DNA of 50,985 nt from Hydrogenophaga sp. (GTDB lineage: Bacteria; Pseudomonadota; Gammaproteobacteria; Burkholderiales; Burkholderiaceae_C), in NCBI GenBank assembly GCA_020048405.1, contig JAIFMP010000045.1, positions 1 to 50,985 of the forward strand, written 5' to 3'. Every line of letters starts with the position of its first letter. The stretch's first letter is position 1. The position numbers were made by a program, and so were the translations under genes. A model generated the notes under the pieces. That model saw nothing but the letters and a program-made list of their open reading frames with translations, made no database searches and was not told where the DNA came from. Shown in pieces: positions 26,588 to 37,214 of the stretch.

Positions 26588-29500
26588 ATGAAAAGAATGC
26601 TGATCAACGCCACCCAGGCCGAAGAGCGCCGGCTGGCCATCGTCAACGGGCAAAAGCTGCTCGATTACGAAATCGAGATCGAAGGGCGCGAACAGCGCAA
26701 AGGCAACATTTACAAAGCCGTGGTCACCCGCGTGGAGCCCAGCCTGGAAGCCTGCTTTGTCGACTACGGTGAAGACCGCCACGGCTTTCTGCCGTTCAAA
26801 GAAATCTCCCGCCAGTACTTTGCATCCGGCGTATCCGTCAGCCAGGCCCGCATCCAGGACGTGATCAAAGAGGGCCAGGAACTGCTGGTCCAGGTCGAAA
26901 AAGAAGAACGCGGCAACAAGGGCGCAGCCCTCACCACCTTCGTCAGCCTGGCTGGCCGCTATGTGGTGTTGATGCCCAACAACCCCCGTGGCGGTGGCGT
27001 GAGCCGCCGCATCGAAGGCGAAGACCGCCAGGAACTGAAAGCTGCACTCGACCAGTTGGAATACCCCAACGGCATGAGCATCATCGCGCGCACCGCAGGC
27101 ATTGGCCGCGATGCGAACGAGCTGCAGTGGGACCTGAACTACCTGCTGAAACTGTGGACAGCCATTGACGGCGCCACCAAAGGCGGCAAGGGCGCTTACC
27201 TGATTTACCAGGAATCCAGCCTGGTCATCCGCGCCATTCGCGACTACTTCAACAGCGACATTGGCGAAATCCTGATCGACACGGACGACATCTTCGAGCA
27301 GGCGCACCAGTTCATGAACCACGTGATGCCCGAACACGGGCACCGCGTGAAGCGCTACCGCGACGACGCGCCGCTGTTCAGCCGCTTCCAGATCGAACAC
27401 CAGATTGAAACCGCTTACGCCCGCACGGTGCAACTGCCCAGCGGCGGCGCCATTGTGATCGACCAGACCGAAGCGCTGGTGGCCGTGGACGTGAACTCGG
27501 CCCGTGCCATCAAGGGCGGCGACATCGAAGAAACCGCCACCCGCACCAACCTGGAAGCCGCCGACGAAGTGGCCCGCCAGGCCCGCCTGCGCGATCTGGG
27601 CGGCCTGATCGTGATCGACTTCATTGACATGGAGGAGAGCAAGAACCGCCGCGAGGTGGAAAACCGCCTGCGCGACGCTTTGCGCCAGGACCGTGCCCGC
27701 GTGCAGTTCGGTGCCATCAGCAAGTTCGGCCTGCTGGAAATGAGCCGCCAGCGCCTGCGCCCCACGCTGAGCGAAGGCGCATCCATCCCCTGCCCTCGCT
27801 GCGGTGGCTCCGGCCACATCCGCGACACGGAAAGCTCCGCGCTGCAAATCCTGCGGATCATTCAGGAAGAGTCCCTTAAGGACAACACGTCTGCCGTGCT
27901 GGCCCAGGTGCCTGTCGAGGTGGCCAGTTTCCTGCTGAACGAGAAGCGCACCGAGATCACCAAGATCGAGCTGAAACAGCGCATCAGCGTGCTGCTGGTG
28001 CCCAACAAGAGCCTGGACACGCCCAACTACAAGCTCGAGCGTCTCAAGCACGACGACCCGCGCCTGGACAACTTGGACGCCAGCTACAAACTGGCCGACG
28101 AGGCAGAAGAGGCCACGACGTTCACCCGCCGCAGCCAGGAGCGCAGCAACAAGCAGGAACCGCTGATCAAAGGTGTGCTGCCCGACGGCCCTGCACCTGT
28201 GGCGGCGCACAAGCCCGAACCTGTGGCTGCCGCGCCCATGGCGCAGTCCGCTATCGCCGCCACGCCGGTGACTGCCCAGGTGGCAGCGCCTTCGTCGGGC
28301 GGCTTCTTTGGCTGGCTGAAGAAGCTGCTGGGTGGAGACAGTGCCCCCGCAGCCCCCGCCCCTGCCCCCGTTGCTGCCCCGACCAAAACAGCCGACGGCA
28401 GCCGCGATGGCGTGCGCTCGGGCGGCGGCCGTGAAGGGCAACGCGGTGCACATGCAGATGGACGGCGCGATGGTGGTCGAGATGGCGGCCGCGATGCCAA
28501 CCGAAACGGACGCAGCGGTAACCGCCGCCCCGATTTGCGTACCGACGCATCCAGGAACGAGCAACGCACGGAAGGCACACCAGAAGTGCGCTCGGAAAGC
28601 CGACCCGAAGGCGGAAGAGGCCCGCGCGGCGAACGCAGTGGAGCCGAACGCAACGGCACCGAGCGTTCCGCTGAAGGCCGTGGGCGTGGTCGCGGTGAAC
28701 GCACTCCACGCCCTCCCATTGGCAATGACTCTGCTGTACACACAGAAATCGAAGCGAGCGCATCCACCGAGGCCGTCGCTCAAGACATGGCAACCAACGG
28801 TCGCCCGCCCCGGGAACCTCGGGGTGACGGCCGCAGGGAACGTGGCGAGCGCGGCGGCCGACGCGATCGTCGCCCCATTGACGAAGCACCAACACCTGCG
28901 GAAGATGGTTTGGCAGTACAGCTTCCGGCGTCAGAAGAAATGCCAATGACCAGCGCCTTCGCTGAGCGCACACCTGTCGATGCGGGCTACAGCTACTTCA
29001 GCCAACCGGCCACACCCACCGCTGACGGGGCCACCCCAGATGCAACCACCACTTCTGCGGTCGACCCCTCCGCGGATGGCCACGCGAATGGAGATGCAGA
29101 GCGGGTCCCGCGCGAAAAACGCAGCCGCGACCGCTATGGCCGCGAGCGCCGCGACCGAAGCGGTGGCAACCGACAGCGCGAAGGTACCAATGACAGCCCT
29201 GCCCCAGTCGGTGAATCCGAAAGCCTGCCCACCAGCGTCCGGGCAGATGTGACTGACATCACCGAAAATTCTGCTCCAAATCAGGCTCCAGCGCTTTCCC
29301 ACAAAGAAGAGTTTGCTCCTGCTATAGAATCTTCCGCCCCAGCGAATCTGGCCGCTGATGTCAACGTTGCCTTGCCTCTGGTGACACCATTTGTGTTGCC
29401 GATGAGCGATTTACAGGAAGTTGCCCAAAAAGCGGGCTTGGAGTGGATCAACTCTGACGCAGCGCGCGTGGCGCAGGCACAAGCCACCATCGCCGCCACT

Positions 29501-29632
29501 CCACCGCCAGCCCACGTTCCGCGTGAACCCAAACACGTGACGCTGCCCGACGACGGTCCGCTGGTGCTGGTGGAAACACGCCGCAACCTGAAGGACATGA
29601 CCCTGCCTTTCGACCCCCCTGCGGGAAGCTGA
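26588..29632 (+). CDS. rne: Ribonuclease E
   Basis: RNase E is the main single-strand endoribonuclease and scaffold of the RNA degradosome. The catalytic half has an S1 domain (about residues 35-125), the 5'-sensor/RNase H part, metal-binding Asp in [12 protein letters not shown] (about 300) and [10 protein letters not shown] (about 343), and the Zn-link CPRCGGSG (about 400). The C-terminal half (about 560-950) is disordered and extremely Arg/Gly/Asp-rich ([15 protein letters not shown] repeats, [14 protein letters not shown]), which fits RNA binding and protein scaffolding. At 1014 residues it is close to E. coli RNase E. The short domain after '[13 protein letters not shown]' ends the protein. 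Confidence 0.97.
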   Translation: MKRMLINATQAEERRLAIVNGQKLLDYEIEIEGREQRKGNIYKAVVTRVEPSLEACFVDYGEDRHGFLPFKEISRQYFASGVSVSQARIQDVIKEGQELLVQVEKEERGNKGAALTTFVSLAGRYVVLMPNNPRGGGVSRRIEGEDRQELKAALDQLEYPNGMSIIARTAGIGRDANELQWDLNYLLKLWTAIDGATKGGKGAYLIYQESSLVIRAIRDYFNSDIGEILIDTDDIFEQAHQFMNHVMPEHGHRVKRYRDDAPLFSRFQIEHQIETAYARTVQLPSGGAIVIDQTEALVAVDVNSARAIKGGDIEETATRTNLEAADEVARQARLRDLGGLIVIDFIDMEESKNRREVENRLRDALRQDRARVQFGAISKFGLLEMSRQRLRPTLSEGASIPCPRCGGSGHIRDTESSALQILRIIQEESLKDNTSAVLAQVPVEVASFLLNEKRTEITKIELKQRISVLLVPNKSLDTPNYKLERLKHDDPRLDNLDASYKLADEAEEATTFTRRSQERSNKQEPLIKGVLPDGPAPVAAHKPEPVAAAPMAQSAIAATPVTAQVAAPSSGGFFGWLKKLLGGDSAPAAPAPAPVAAPTKTADGSRDGVRSGGGREGQRGAHADGRRDGGRDGGRDANRNGRSGNRRPDLRTDASRNEQRTEGTPEVRSESRPEGGRGPRGERSGAERNGTERSAEGRGRGRGERTPRPPIGNDSAVHTEIEASASTEAVAQDMATNGRPPREPRGDGRRERGERGGRRDRRPIDEAPTPAEDGLAVQLPASEEMPMTSAFAERTPVDAGYSYFSQPATPTADGATPDATTTSAVDPSADGHANGDAERVPREKRSRDRYGRERRDRSGGNRQREGTNDSPAPVGESESLPTSVRADVTDITENSAPNQAPALSHKEEFAPAIESSAPANLAADVNVALPLVTPFVLPMSDLQEVAQKAGLEWINSDAARVAQAQATIAATPPPAHVPREPKHVTLPDDGPLVLVETRRNLKDMTLPFDPPAGS

Positions 29633-29670
29633 TGCTGCTGTGCGCTCACCCTGGGTGAACGGGTGGCGCA

Positions 29671-29717
29671 CCAATAAAACCCCGCTTGCCTCCACGGCCA
29701 GCGGGGTTTTTTATTGG
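29671..29717. terminator. Bidirectional terminator between rne and hemY
   Basis: A 16-bp stem (CCAATAAAACCCCGCT at 29671-29686 with its complement at 29702-29717, the latter containing GGGGTTTTTTATTGG) encloses a GC-rich loop. A/T runs on both sides let it stop the plus-strand rne transcript and the minus-strand haem operon. Confidence 0.92.
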
Positions 29718-29740
29718 GTCCGCCGGAGAGGCTTCACAAC

Positions 29741-31027
29741 TCAGTGCGCCAAAGCTGCCTGGCGCCACGCCGACAATGCGGCATCGGTGTCGCCACGCTC
29801 TTCAGCCAATTGCGCAAGGCGGCACCAAGTGGCAGAACGCAGACCCGTGTCAGGCAAGCTTCGGACCGCTTGTTGGAACAGTTGGGCGGATTTACCCCAC
29901 AACCGCCGTTGGAAAAACGTCTCGGCTGCAAGGTATTGCAGCAGCGGATCTGCAGGCTGCTGGCGCTGCATGTTTTCAATCCTGGCCAACCATCCCACAT
30001 CACCAGCCGTGCCCAAAGCCTGCAGCAGCCGAACCACCGCCACCTGATGGGACGGGCTCAGACCAGAATAGCCATCCCAAACAGGCAGCACCCACTGGCG
30101 TGCCGTGGCGTGTGCACTGACCTGTTCTTCGCTCCCCTGCGTCACGTCGTGCATGCGCTGGGCAATCGCCAGCACAACATCGGGGTCTCGCCGGTCGTTT
30201 GCATCCAGGTTTGCCCAAGCGGACTGCACCTGATCAATGTCGTGTGTGTCTTTCAGCACAGCCAACACCAAGCCTCGCACAATGCTGCGCGCCGCCGGGG
30301 GAGAAAACGCACGGTGTTTTGCCAGCAACCGGGCGGTTTCCAGTGCCATTGGGTTGTCCTGTGCCAGGCGCGCCACTCGCAACTTCAACCGCAGGGCCAG
30401 GGTTCGGCGGGATGCACCTTGGGGCAACTGGTCAAGCCAGCGCGTTGCTGCAGCCACGTTTCGCTCTTCAACAGCCCAACGGATGGCGCGCAACAGAGCG
30501 CCCTCACGGGTGGTGGCCGCATCGGAACCGGTGACCCCTGGTGCCAGCGCTTGCGCCAGGTGCTGGTCGCGGGTGGAGTGGTTTTGCAGGGTGTGGGCAG
30601 ACTCCGCCGCCAGCAGGTGGGCCAGCGCCAGCATTTGCGCCTGCCTGGGCACTGCGGCCCCCCCATGGGCGGCATTCGAACCTTGGAGCTGTGACACGGC
30701 GTCACGGGCTGCGGCACCGGCCCGCACAAAGCGCCCCGCCAACTGGTGTGACAACGCATCGAGCAGGGCAGCATGCGCCAGGCGCTCGCGCTGCTGCAGC
30801 CGCCACAGACGTGCCTGCTGAGGCAATGCACCCAACAACGCAACGGAGCGCAGGGCCAGATAAAGCAACACAAAAAGCAGCACCGCCGCCGCCAGCAGGA
30901 GGTTGAACGACATGTCCACGCGGTACGGATGCCAGAACACAGTGACCGTGGCACCGTTTTGCCCCATCAGCAATGCAACGGCTACCGCCACTGCCGCCAG
31001 ACCCACCAACCAGAACAAATTTTTCAT
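29741..31027 (-). CDS. hemY: HemY family membrane-anchored TPR protein
   Basis: This is the proteobacterial HemY (not protoporphyrinogen oxidase), proposed to help organise late haem synthesis at the membrane. The 428-residue product has two N-terminal membrane segments (LFWLVGLAAVAVAVALLMG and LLLAAAVLLFVLLYLALRSVALLG). The helical repeat region after them ends QLFQQAVRSLPDTGLRSATWCRLAQLAEERGDTDAALSAWRQAA, a clear TPR. It is the last gene of hemC-hemD-hemX-hemY, 6 nt after hemX, and ends at the shared terminator. Confidence 0.92.
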   Translation of the reverse strand: MKNLFWLVGLAAVAVAVALLMGQNGATVTVFWHPYRVDMSFNLLLAAAVLLFVLLYLALRSVALLGALPQQARLWRLQQRERLAHAALLDALSHQLAGRFVRAGAAARDAVSQLQGSNAAHGGAAVPRQAQMLALAHLLAAESAHTLQNHSTRDQHLAQALAPGVTGSDAATTREGALLRAIRWAVEERNVAAATRWLDQLPQGASRRTLALRLKLRVARLAQDNPMALETARLLAKHRAFSPPAARSIVRGLVLAVLKDTHDIDQVQSAWANLDANDRRDPDVVLAIAQRMHDVTQGSEEQVSAHATARQWVLPVWDGYSGLSPSHQVAVVRLLQALGTAGDVGWLARIENMQRQQPADPLLQYLAAETFFQRRLWGKSAQLFQQAVRSLPDTGLRSATWCRLAQLAEERGDTDAALSAWRQAALAH

Positions 31028-31033
31028 GGTGGC

Positions 31034-32233
31034 TCAGCGCCCGCCCGCTGCTGCGGCCAAAGCAGTCAGGGTTTCGTCGGGACGGGGGATGTCCACTGAC
31101 TTGCTGGCCTGCAACACCTCGGACAACACCAACAACGCCTGACGGGTAGCGGGATCCTGCGGGTCGAAGTACGTGGCCAGCATGTGCCGCACTGCCCCCA
31201 GATCGGTGCGGGTAACGGACACCTGGCGCGCCACCAACCCCAAACGTGCGTTGAGCACCTTGAGCTTCAGGTTCTCACGCAAAAAGAAAGCCTGCTCGGG
31301 GGCCAGCAGGACTGCGTCGGGCCGGTCGATGCGCGCCACACGAACCAGGTCGCCCATCGAGTGGGTAACGCTGCGCAGAGTTTGGGCCCAAAGCCCGTGC
31401 CAAAAAGCGGACACCTGCGACCAGCCTCGAGACAGCGCCGTTCCTTCGCTGACAGTTTCACCTTCGGCATCGGGCGCTCCGGGTTGACCTTTGCGTTCAG
31501 CCACAGGGGACAAATTGCCTCGCCCGTTGCCAACCGGGGTCGGGCGGGCCCGTTCACGCAGAGGTGCATTGATGAGCTGCAAGTCGTCGGCCAACCGCAC
31601 AAGTTCGTCGAGCCGTTGCGCCAGCGCAGACACATCTGTGACCGATGCCGCCCGGATGCGGTCAATGTCGCGCGCCATGGCTCTCTGGACAGGATTCAGT
31701 CGAGGCTGCGCGGCCTTGGCGATGCGGCGGTCTGCGGCCACCAGCGCCGACACCAGCGGCTGCACGCTGCCAATCAGCTCAGCCTGCTGACTGGCCATGC
31801 GCAAGCCGGATTCGATATCGAGCACCAGCGTGTCATCGCGTGACCGCGACACGCTGAGCATCAGCTCTTCCAGTTGGGAGCGCTGCAGGCTCACCTCGGA
31901 CAGTTTGACCTCTGCAACTGCCAGCCGTGCCTGCAGGGTCTGGGTGAGGTTTTGGGCCTGCTCGGCGGCTGAACGCGCGCTGTGTGCGTCTTCAGCGGCG
32001 GCGGCCGACTGCTTGGCCAGCTCCATTTGTGTGCGGTCCAGCCGCTGCCACAGCCACACCGCCATCACCGTTGCCAGCACCGCCAGCGTCAGGGATAACC
32101 AGCCGAGCATGGGTGCCACACGCGCTGCGAGCGGCAGCGCGGCATCAGGAGTGCCCGCCAAACCGGGCTCCACCGCCGACGCAAGCTGTGCGGGCGGATC
32201 GGACGAAGCAGGGGGTGTGACAGGATCGGTCAT
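31034..32233 (-). CDS. hemX: HemX family protein (uroporphyrinogen-III C-methyltransferase-like, inactive type)
   Basis: The 399-residue protein has a cytoplasmic Pro-rich N-terminus, one membrane segment (MLGWLSLTLAVLATVMAVWLW, about residues 43-63), a coiled-coil stretch (MELAKQSAAAAEDAHSARSAAEQAQNL), and a mixed periplasmic domain containing FFLRENLKLKVLNARLGLVAR, the best-conserved HemX segment. It lacks methyltransferase motifs despite the name often used in databases. It overlaps hemD by 4 nt and precedes hemY by 6 nt, indicating coupling with haem synthesis. Confidence 0.91.
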   Translation of the reverse strand: MTDPVTPPASSDPPAQLASAVEPGLAGTPDAALPLAARVAPMLGWLSLTLAVLATVMAVWLWQRLDRTQMELAKQSAAAAEDAHSARSAAEQAQNLTQTLQARLAVAEVKLSEVSLQRSQLEELMLSVSRSRDDTLVLDIESGLRMASQQAELIGSVQPLVSALVAADRRIAKAAQPRLNPVQRAMARDIDRIRAASVTDVSALAQRLDELVRLADDLQLINAPLRERARPTPVGNGRGNLSPVAERKGQPGAPDAEGETVSEGTALSRGWSQVSAFWHGLWAQTLRSVTHSMGDLVRVARIDRPDAVLLAPEQAFFLRENLKLKVLNARLGLVARQVSVTRTDLGAVRHMLATYFDPQDPATRQALLVLSEVLQASKSVDIPRPDETLTALAAAAGGR

Positions 32234-33177
32234 GGGGCAATGGGCATTCTAGGTGGCAAGGCTTCGCCCAGGCTTGCTCGGGCCTCGTCATCCAGTGTGC
32301 GCAACACATCGTTCAGCGCAGGGCGGCTGTGCAACACGCGTCCAAAACCCAGGCTGGCTGCGGCACGAGCGATGCGCGGGTGTGTGGCCAGCGCCACCGT
32401 CCGCGACCAGTCGTGTCCCGGCATCAGGTCTGCCAAGTGCGCAGCACTTTCCGAACTCGACAGCAGCCACACATCGCGCGGCCCGCTGACTTCGCGGGCT
32501 TCCGCACACTGAGTTTGGCTCCAGACAGGGGCGGCGCGGCTGTATGCGACGCAATGCCATACCTCGGCGCCCCGTGCCTCGCACTGTGCTGCCAGCCAGT
32601 CCCTGCCACTCCCGCCGGGGCTGGTGGCGTCTGCCGAGGAGCCGCGCACCACCATGACCTTGTCGCCCGATTTCACGTCACGTTGCACCACTGCCCACAG
32701 GGCTTCCGAGTCAAATTGCGGGGCGTCGGGTGCAGGCTGGTCTATGCATGACGCGGGGACACCGGCTTGCACGAGTGCTCGCGCAGTGCCCGGGCCAGGT
32801 GCCCAGCAACGCAGACTGCGCACAGCCCCCTGAAACTTTTCATCAAAAAAAGAAGCTGCCAATGCTTTCACATCTTGCGCTGGAGGCCTTTTTTGCTCAT
32901 AAACAAGGTCCCAGAACGCGTGCACTGCCTGAGGGCTGACAAACATCACGGCCACACACTGTGGCAAGACCTCGAGGCAGGAAAGCACCGTGTCCGGATG
33001 GGGTGGAGGGCCAAAGGCCATCAGCGGCAAGGACACCGCCCTGTGACCGGCAGCTTGCAACGCAGCAGCCCAATCTTGGGCATCCCTGGCCGGACGTGTC
33101 ACCACCACGCTCAGTGGTGCTGCGGTGGCTTCGTGGATCGTGTTGCGGGTGTCCATCACGGCTCGATGGGCAGGCAC
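32230..33177 (-). CDS. hemD: Uroporphyrinogen-III synthase with in-frame repeat insertion
   Basis: HemD cyclises hydroxymethylbilane to uroporphyrinogen III. The 315-residue product has SVVVTRPARDAQDWAAALQAAGH at the N-terminus, VAVMFVSPQAVHAFW, the family segment WAPGPGTARALVQAGVP, and WLLSSSESAAHLADL in the second lobe. Sequence is poorly conserved in this family, so context (hemC upstream, hemX downstream with a 4-nt overlap) is important. A copy of the 35-bp repeat is read in frame and adds RPPAQDVKALAA and flanking residues between the two lobes' first strands. The start is a GTG at 33177, or the ATG at 33156. Confidence 0.92.
   Translation of the reverse strand: MPAHRAVMDTRNTIHEATAAPLSVVVTRPARDAQDWAAALQAAGHRAVSLPLMAFGPPPHPDTVLSCLEVLPQCVAVMFVSPQAVHAFWDLVYEQKRPPAQDVKALAASFFDEKFQGAVRSLRCWAPGPGTARALVQAGVPASCIDQPAPDAPQFDSEALWAVVQRDVKSGDKVMVVRGSSADATSPGGSGRDWLAAQCEARGAEVWHCVAYSRAAPVWSQTQCAEAREVSGPRDVWLLSSSESAAHLADLMPGHDWSRTVALATHPRIARAAASLGFGRVLHSRPALNDVLRTLDDEARASLGEALPPRMPIAP
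32854..32888 (+). repeat. 35-bp dispersed repeat, copy 4 (in frame inside hemD)
   Basis: The plus strand reads AGCTGCCAATGC... to ...TTGCGCTGGAGGCC, followed by TTTTTT and preceded by an A run. It matches the other copies at AGCT, AA (8-9) and GCG (24-26). It lies wholly within the hemD coding sequence on the opposite strand and keeps the reading frame, using the same codon phase as the copy in rseB. Confidence 0.6.
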
Positions 33178-33181
33178 ACCT

Positions 33182-34138
33182 TCAGTCGGCCTTCAGCGGC
33201 ACCGCACCCGCCGCACACAACTGTTCTGCAACGCTGCGTCCCAGCGCTTCGGCCTCTGCCAAGGTATGGACGCTGGTCTGCGCTTGGGCACGCACCAGCG
33301 GGGCGTTGCCAGTTTCTTCGCCCCAGGCTGCTTCTATGTGCAAGTTCTCGCCCTGCCAACGGGAAAAAGCCGCCAGTGGCATGGAGCAACTCCCGCCCAT
33401 CGTGCGGCTGACGGCGCGTTCGGCCGCCACGCTCAACCACGTGGGCATGTGGGCCAGTGGCGCCAACGCAGCCACCACATCGGGGCGGTTGCTGCGCACC
33501 TCGATGCCCAACGCACCCTGACCTGCGGCGGGCAGCATGGCTTCTGGCTCGAAAATCTGGCGGATCCGCTCGACCAGACCGAGGCGCTTCAGGCCTGCGG
33601 CGGCCAGCACAATGGCCTGGTACTGCCCTTCGTCCAGCTTGCGCAAACGCGTGTCGAGGTTGCCGCGCAGCGGCTCAATGCGCACATCGCTGCGGCCCAA
33701 CCGGGCAAGGGCTTCGCGCAGCAAGACCACGCGACGCAGGCTGGAGGTACCCACCACGGCATTGGGCGGCAGGTCAGCCACACCGGCGCAATGGGGGGAC
33801 ACCCACGCATCACGGGGGTCCTCGCGCTCCATCACGCAGGCCAGCGAGAAGCCGTCGGGCAGCGCCATGGGCACATCCTTCAGGGAATGCACGGCCAGGT
33901 CGGCCTCGCCATTTTCAAGGGCGGTTTCCAATTCCTTCACGAACAGGCCTTTGCCCCCGACCTTGCTCAAAGCGCGGTCCAGGATCTGGTCGCCGCGCGT
34001 GGTCATACCCAGAAGGGTGACACTGTGGCCCAGCCCTTCAAGCAGGGCCTTGACATGTTCGGCCTGCCACATGGCCAAGCGGCTTTCACGGGTGGCAATG
34101 GTGAGGTGCAGGGCCGGGGAAGGGTTGGGGGTGACCAT
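33182..34138 (-). CDS. hemC: Porphobilinogen deaminase (hydroxymethylbilane synthase)
   Basis: HemC polymerises four porphobilinogen units into hydroxymethylbilane. The 318-residue protein begins [23 protein letters not shown] and has the DPM-cofactor attachment Cys in [14 protein letters not shown]. Conserved Arg/Lys substrate contacts appear in [47 protein letters not shown] and [30 protein letters not shown] chose the ATG at 34138, which gives the usual length. It heads the haem operon and diverges from ppc across 241 nt. Confidence 0.97.
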   Translation of the reverse strand: MVTPNPSPALHLTIATRESRLAMWQAEHVKALLEGLGHSVTLLGMTTRGDQILDRALSKVGGKGLFVKELETALENGEADLAVHSLKDVPMALPDGFSLACVMEREDPRDAWVSPHCAGVADLPPNAVVGTSSLRRVVLLREALARLGRSDVRIEPLRGNLDTRLRKLDEGQYQAIVLAAAGLKRLGLVERIRQIFEPEAMLPAAGQGALGIEVRSNRPDVVAALAPLAHMPTWLSVAAERAVSRTMGGSCSMPLAAFSRWQGENLHIEAAWGEETGNAPLVRAQAQTSVHTLAEAEALGRSVAEQLCAAGAVPLKAD

Positions 34139-34379
34139 GATGAACTTGAAAACGGATGGGGTAGCGCCGGGCAAACCAGCCAACAAAAAGTGAGTGCCTA
34201 GAGCTTGCAGGCAGCTGTCAGCAGGCCAGAAAGAACCCGGTTGGTAACCACTGGCAAGCCCTTTTGGGTGCCTGCGAATGCTAGCATGCATCTTGCTTGA
34301 AACGCCTGCCCAGCCCCGCGCTGAACACACCCCGCCACGCCCCGTTGACGGGCCCGAACCGCCGCCTTTGGAACACGCC

Positions 34380-37211
34380 ATGCCCGCCCGCCGCACTGCC
34401 ACAGAAGCCCCTCCTGCGACCGCCCGCCCTGCCGACAAAGACCGCCCGCTGATGGAAGACATCCGCCTGTTGGGCCGCCTGCTGGGTGACGTGATCCGTG
34501 AACAGGAGGGCAAAGCCGCGTTCGAGCTGATCGAGCAAATCCGCCAGCTGTCGGTGGCCTTTCGCCGCAACGCCGATGCCGATGCCGACAAGGCCCTGAA
34601 AAAGCTGCTCAAAGGCCTGAGTGACGACCAGACGGTCAGTGTGATTCGTGCCTTCACCTATTTCAGCCACCTGGCCAACCTGGCGGAAGACCGCCACCAC
34701 ATCCGCCGCCGTGCCATTCATGAGCGCGAAGGCGACGTGCAGCCCGGCAGCCTGGACATGGCTCTGGCCCGCATCAAGGCCGCCGGTATCTCCAACAAGG
34801 TTGTGGCCCGCACGCTGGCGCACAGCCATGTGTCGCCGGTGCTCACAGCCCACCCCACCGAGGTGCAGCGCAAAAGCATTCTGGACGGAGAGCGCGCCAT
34901 TGCCCACTTGCTGGCCGCCCGCGAGCACCTGCTGCCGCGCGAACTGGCCGACAACGAAGCGCAGATTCGCGCCCGCGTGACCCAGCTGTGGCAAACCCGC
35001 CTGCTGCGCTTCACCAAACTCACAGTGGCAGACGAGATTGAAAACGCGCTGAGCTACTACGAGGCCACCTTTCTCAGCCAGATTCCCCGCCTGTACCGCG
35101 AACTGGAAGACCTGCTGGCCTTGCCCGAAGCCTCGGCCCAGATTCCCGCGTTTCTGCGCATGGGCCAGTGGATCGGCGGCGACCGCGATGGCAACCCCTT
35201 CGTCACCGCGCCCACGCTGGAATTTGCCCTGCGCCGCCAGTCAGAGGTGGCGCTGCGCCACCTGCTGACCGAGGTGCACCTGCTGGGGGCAGAGCTGTCC
35301 ATGTCGGAAATGCTCACCGGCGTGAGCGACGATATGGCTGCCCTGGCTGCCCGTTCACCCGACAAAAACGCCCACCGCTCTGACGAGCCCTACCGCAAGG
35401 CCCTGACCGGCATGTACGCCCGCCTGGCCGCCACCCTGACCGAGCTGACCGGCGGTGTGGCTGCCCGCCACGCCGTGGCCCCGCAAAACCCCTACCCCAC
35501 TGCCGAAGAACTGCTGGCCGACCTGCGCACCATCGAGGCCAGCCTGCTGGCGCACCACGGCGCGGCGCTGGTGCGCCAGCGCCTGGCCCCGCTGATCCGC
35601 ACCGTGGAGGTGTTCGGCTTTCACTTGGCCACGGTGGACCTGCGACAAAGCTCGGACCAGCACGAAGCCGTGTTGGCTGAACTGCTGGCCGTGGCGCGTG
35701 TGTGCCCCAACTACAGCGCACTGGACGAAACCGCCAAACGCGCGTTGCTGCTGCAACTGCTGAACGACGCCCGCCCCCTGCGCGTGATGGGAGCCAGCTA
35801 CAGCGACTGGACGCAGAGCGAGCTGGCCATCTTCGAAACCGCCCGCACCATGCGCCAGCGCTACGGCGCGCAGGCCATTCGCCACTACATCATCAGCCAC
35901 ACGGAAACCGTCAGCGATCTGCTGGAGGTGTTGTTGCTGCAAAAAGAAGTGGGGTTGATGAAGGGTTTGCTGAGTGAAGAAGCCGTCACCGACCTGATCG
36001 TGGTGCCGCTGTTTGAAACCATCGAAGACTTGCGCAATGCCGCGCCCATCATGCGCGAGTACTACGCTCTGCCCGGCGTGGCCGACATGGTGAAACGCGG
36101 CGGCGAAGCCCAGTACGGCGAGCAGGACATCATGCTCGGCTACTCCGACAGCAACAAGGACGGCGGCATCTTCACCAGCAACTGGGAGTTGTATCGTGCC
36201 GAAATTGCGCTGGTGGAACTGTTTGACCAACTGGCCAACAGCCACGACATCCAGTTGCGCATGTTCCATGGCCGGGGCGGCACGGTGGGCCGTGGCGGTG
36301 GCCCCAGCTACCAGGCCATCCTGGCGCAGCCCCCCGGCACGGTGCGCGGCCAGATTCGCCTCACTGAACAGGGCGAGGTGATTGGCTCCAAATACGCCAA
36401 CCCCGAAATTGGCCGCCGCAACCTGGAAACCCTGGTGGCCGCCACGCTGGAAGCCACGTTGCTGCAACCGACCCAGCCCGCACCGGCCGAATTTCTGACG
36501 GTGGCCGACCAGTTGTCCAGCGCCAGCATGGGCGCTTACCGTGCCCTGGTGTACGACACCCCCGGCTTTGCCGACTATTTTTTCAACGCCACGCCGCTGC
36601 GTGAAATTGCCGAACTCAACATCGGTTCGCGCCCTGCCTCCCGCAAGGCCACGCAGCGCATTGAAGATTTGCGCGCCATTCCCTGGGGTTTCAGCTGGGG
36701 CCAGTGTCGCATTGCGCTGCCGGGCTGGTTCGGGTTTGGCTCGGCGGTGGAAGCGTTCATGAACCAAAAAGGGGCCAAAGGCTTGTCTGGGCAAAAAAAG
36801 TTGCTTCAGCAGATGCATGCGCAATGGCCCTTTTTCAGCACCTTGCTGTCCAACATGGACATGGTGCTGGCCAAGAGCGACCTGGCGCTGGCCAGTCGTT
36901 ACGCCGAGCTGGTGACCGACGCCAAGCTGCGCAAAAAGGTGTTTGCCGCCATCGAGGCTGAGTGGCACCGCACCAACGACGCGCTGACACTCATCACCGG
37001 CGACAAGCAGCGCCTGATGGACAACGCCTCGCTGCAGCGCTCCATGAGCCACCGCTACCCGTACATTGACCCGCTGCACCACCTGCAAGTGGAGTTGGTG
37101 CGCCGCCTGCGCGCCTCGTCGGCCAAAGGCGATGCGGTGGACGAGCGCGTCAAGCGCGGCATCCACATCAGCATCAACGGCATTGCGGCAGGGTTGCGCA
37201 ACACGGGCTGA
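34380..37211 (+). CDS. ppc: Phosphoenolpyruvate carboxylase
   Basis: This cytoplasmic enzyme forms oxaloacetate from PEP and bicarbonate to refill the citric acid cycle. The protein is about 943 residues from the ATG at 34380; an ATG at 34278 would add 34 Pro-rich residues with no similarity. Both active-site signatures are intact: the His region [18 protein letters not shown], and the Lys region [23 protein letters not shown] with [17 protein letters not shown]. The C-terminus [14 protein letters not shown] is the normal ending. It is convergent with the response-regulator gene, with 3 nt between the two stops. Confidence 0.97.
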   Translation: MPARRTATEAPPATARPADKDRPLMEDIRLLGRLLGDVIREQEGKAAFELIEQIRQLSVAFRRNADADADKALKKLLKGLSDDQTVSVIRAFTYFSHLANLAEDRHHIRRRAIHEREGDVQPGSLDMALARIKAAGISNKVVARTLAHSHVSPVLTAHPTEVQRKSILDGERAIAHLLAAREHLLPRELADNEAQIRARVTQLWQTRLLRFTKLTVADEIENALSYYEATFLSQIPRLYRELEDLLALPEASAQIPAFLRMGQWIGGDRDGNPFVTAPTLEFALRRQSEVALRHLLTEVHLLGAELSMSEMLTGVSDDMAALAARSPDKNAHRSDEPYRKALTGMYARLAATLTELTGGVAARHAVAPQNPYPTAEELLADLRTIEASLLAHHGAALVRQRLAPLIRTVEVFGFHLATVDLRQSSDQHEAVLAELLAVARVCPNYSALDETAKRALLLQLLNDARPLRVMGASYSDWTQSELAIFETARTMRQRYGAQAIRHYIISHTETVSDLLEVLLLQKEVGLMKGLLSEEAVTDLIVVPLFETIEDLRNAAPIMREYYALPGVADMVKRGGEAQYGEQDIMLGYSDSNKDGGIFTSNWELYRAEIALVELFDQLANSHDIQLRMFHGRGGTVGRGGGPSYQAILAQPPGTVRGQIRLTEQGEVIGSKYANPEIGRRNLETLVAATLEATLLQPTQPAPAEFLTVADQLSSASMGAYRALVYDTPGFADYFFNATPLREIAELNIGSRPASRKATQRIEDLRAIPWGFSWGQCRIALPGWFGFGSAVEAFMNQKGAKGLSGQKKLLQQMHAQWPFFSTLLSNMDMVLAKSDLALASRYAELVTDAKLRKKVFAAIEAEWHRTNDALTLITGDKQRLMDNASLQRSMSHRYPYIDPLHHLQVELVRRLRASSAKGDAVDERVKRGIHISINGIAAGLRNTG

Positions 37212-37214
37212 ATC

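Noticed and set aside
26043..26646. Short minus-strand open frames in the rne leader
   Set aside because: No motif, no ribosome-binding site and odd composition; the stretch is better explained as a non-coding leader.
26537..28783. Long open frame (748 codons) antisense to rne
   Set aside because: It mirrors the codon pattern of the certain rne gene on the other strand, is built of low-complexity Ala/Gly/His/Val sequence, and has no motif. Such frames are common opposite GC-rich genes.
34139..34379. Sharing of CTGTCAGCAGGCCAGA between the hemC-ppc gap and the rpmF-plsX gap
   Set aside because: Only 16 bases are shared, with no further similarity or structure; I cannot separate it from chance.
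35355..37166. Long open frame (603 codons) antisense to ppc
   Set aside because: It lies wholly opposite an intact ppc with both signatures, and its composition (Gly, His, Gln-rich) is that of a reverse-complement shadow.
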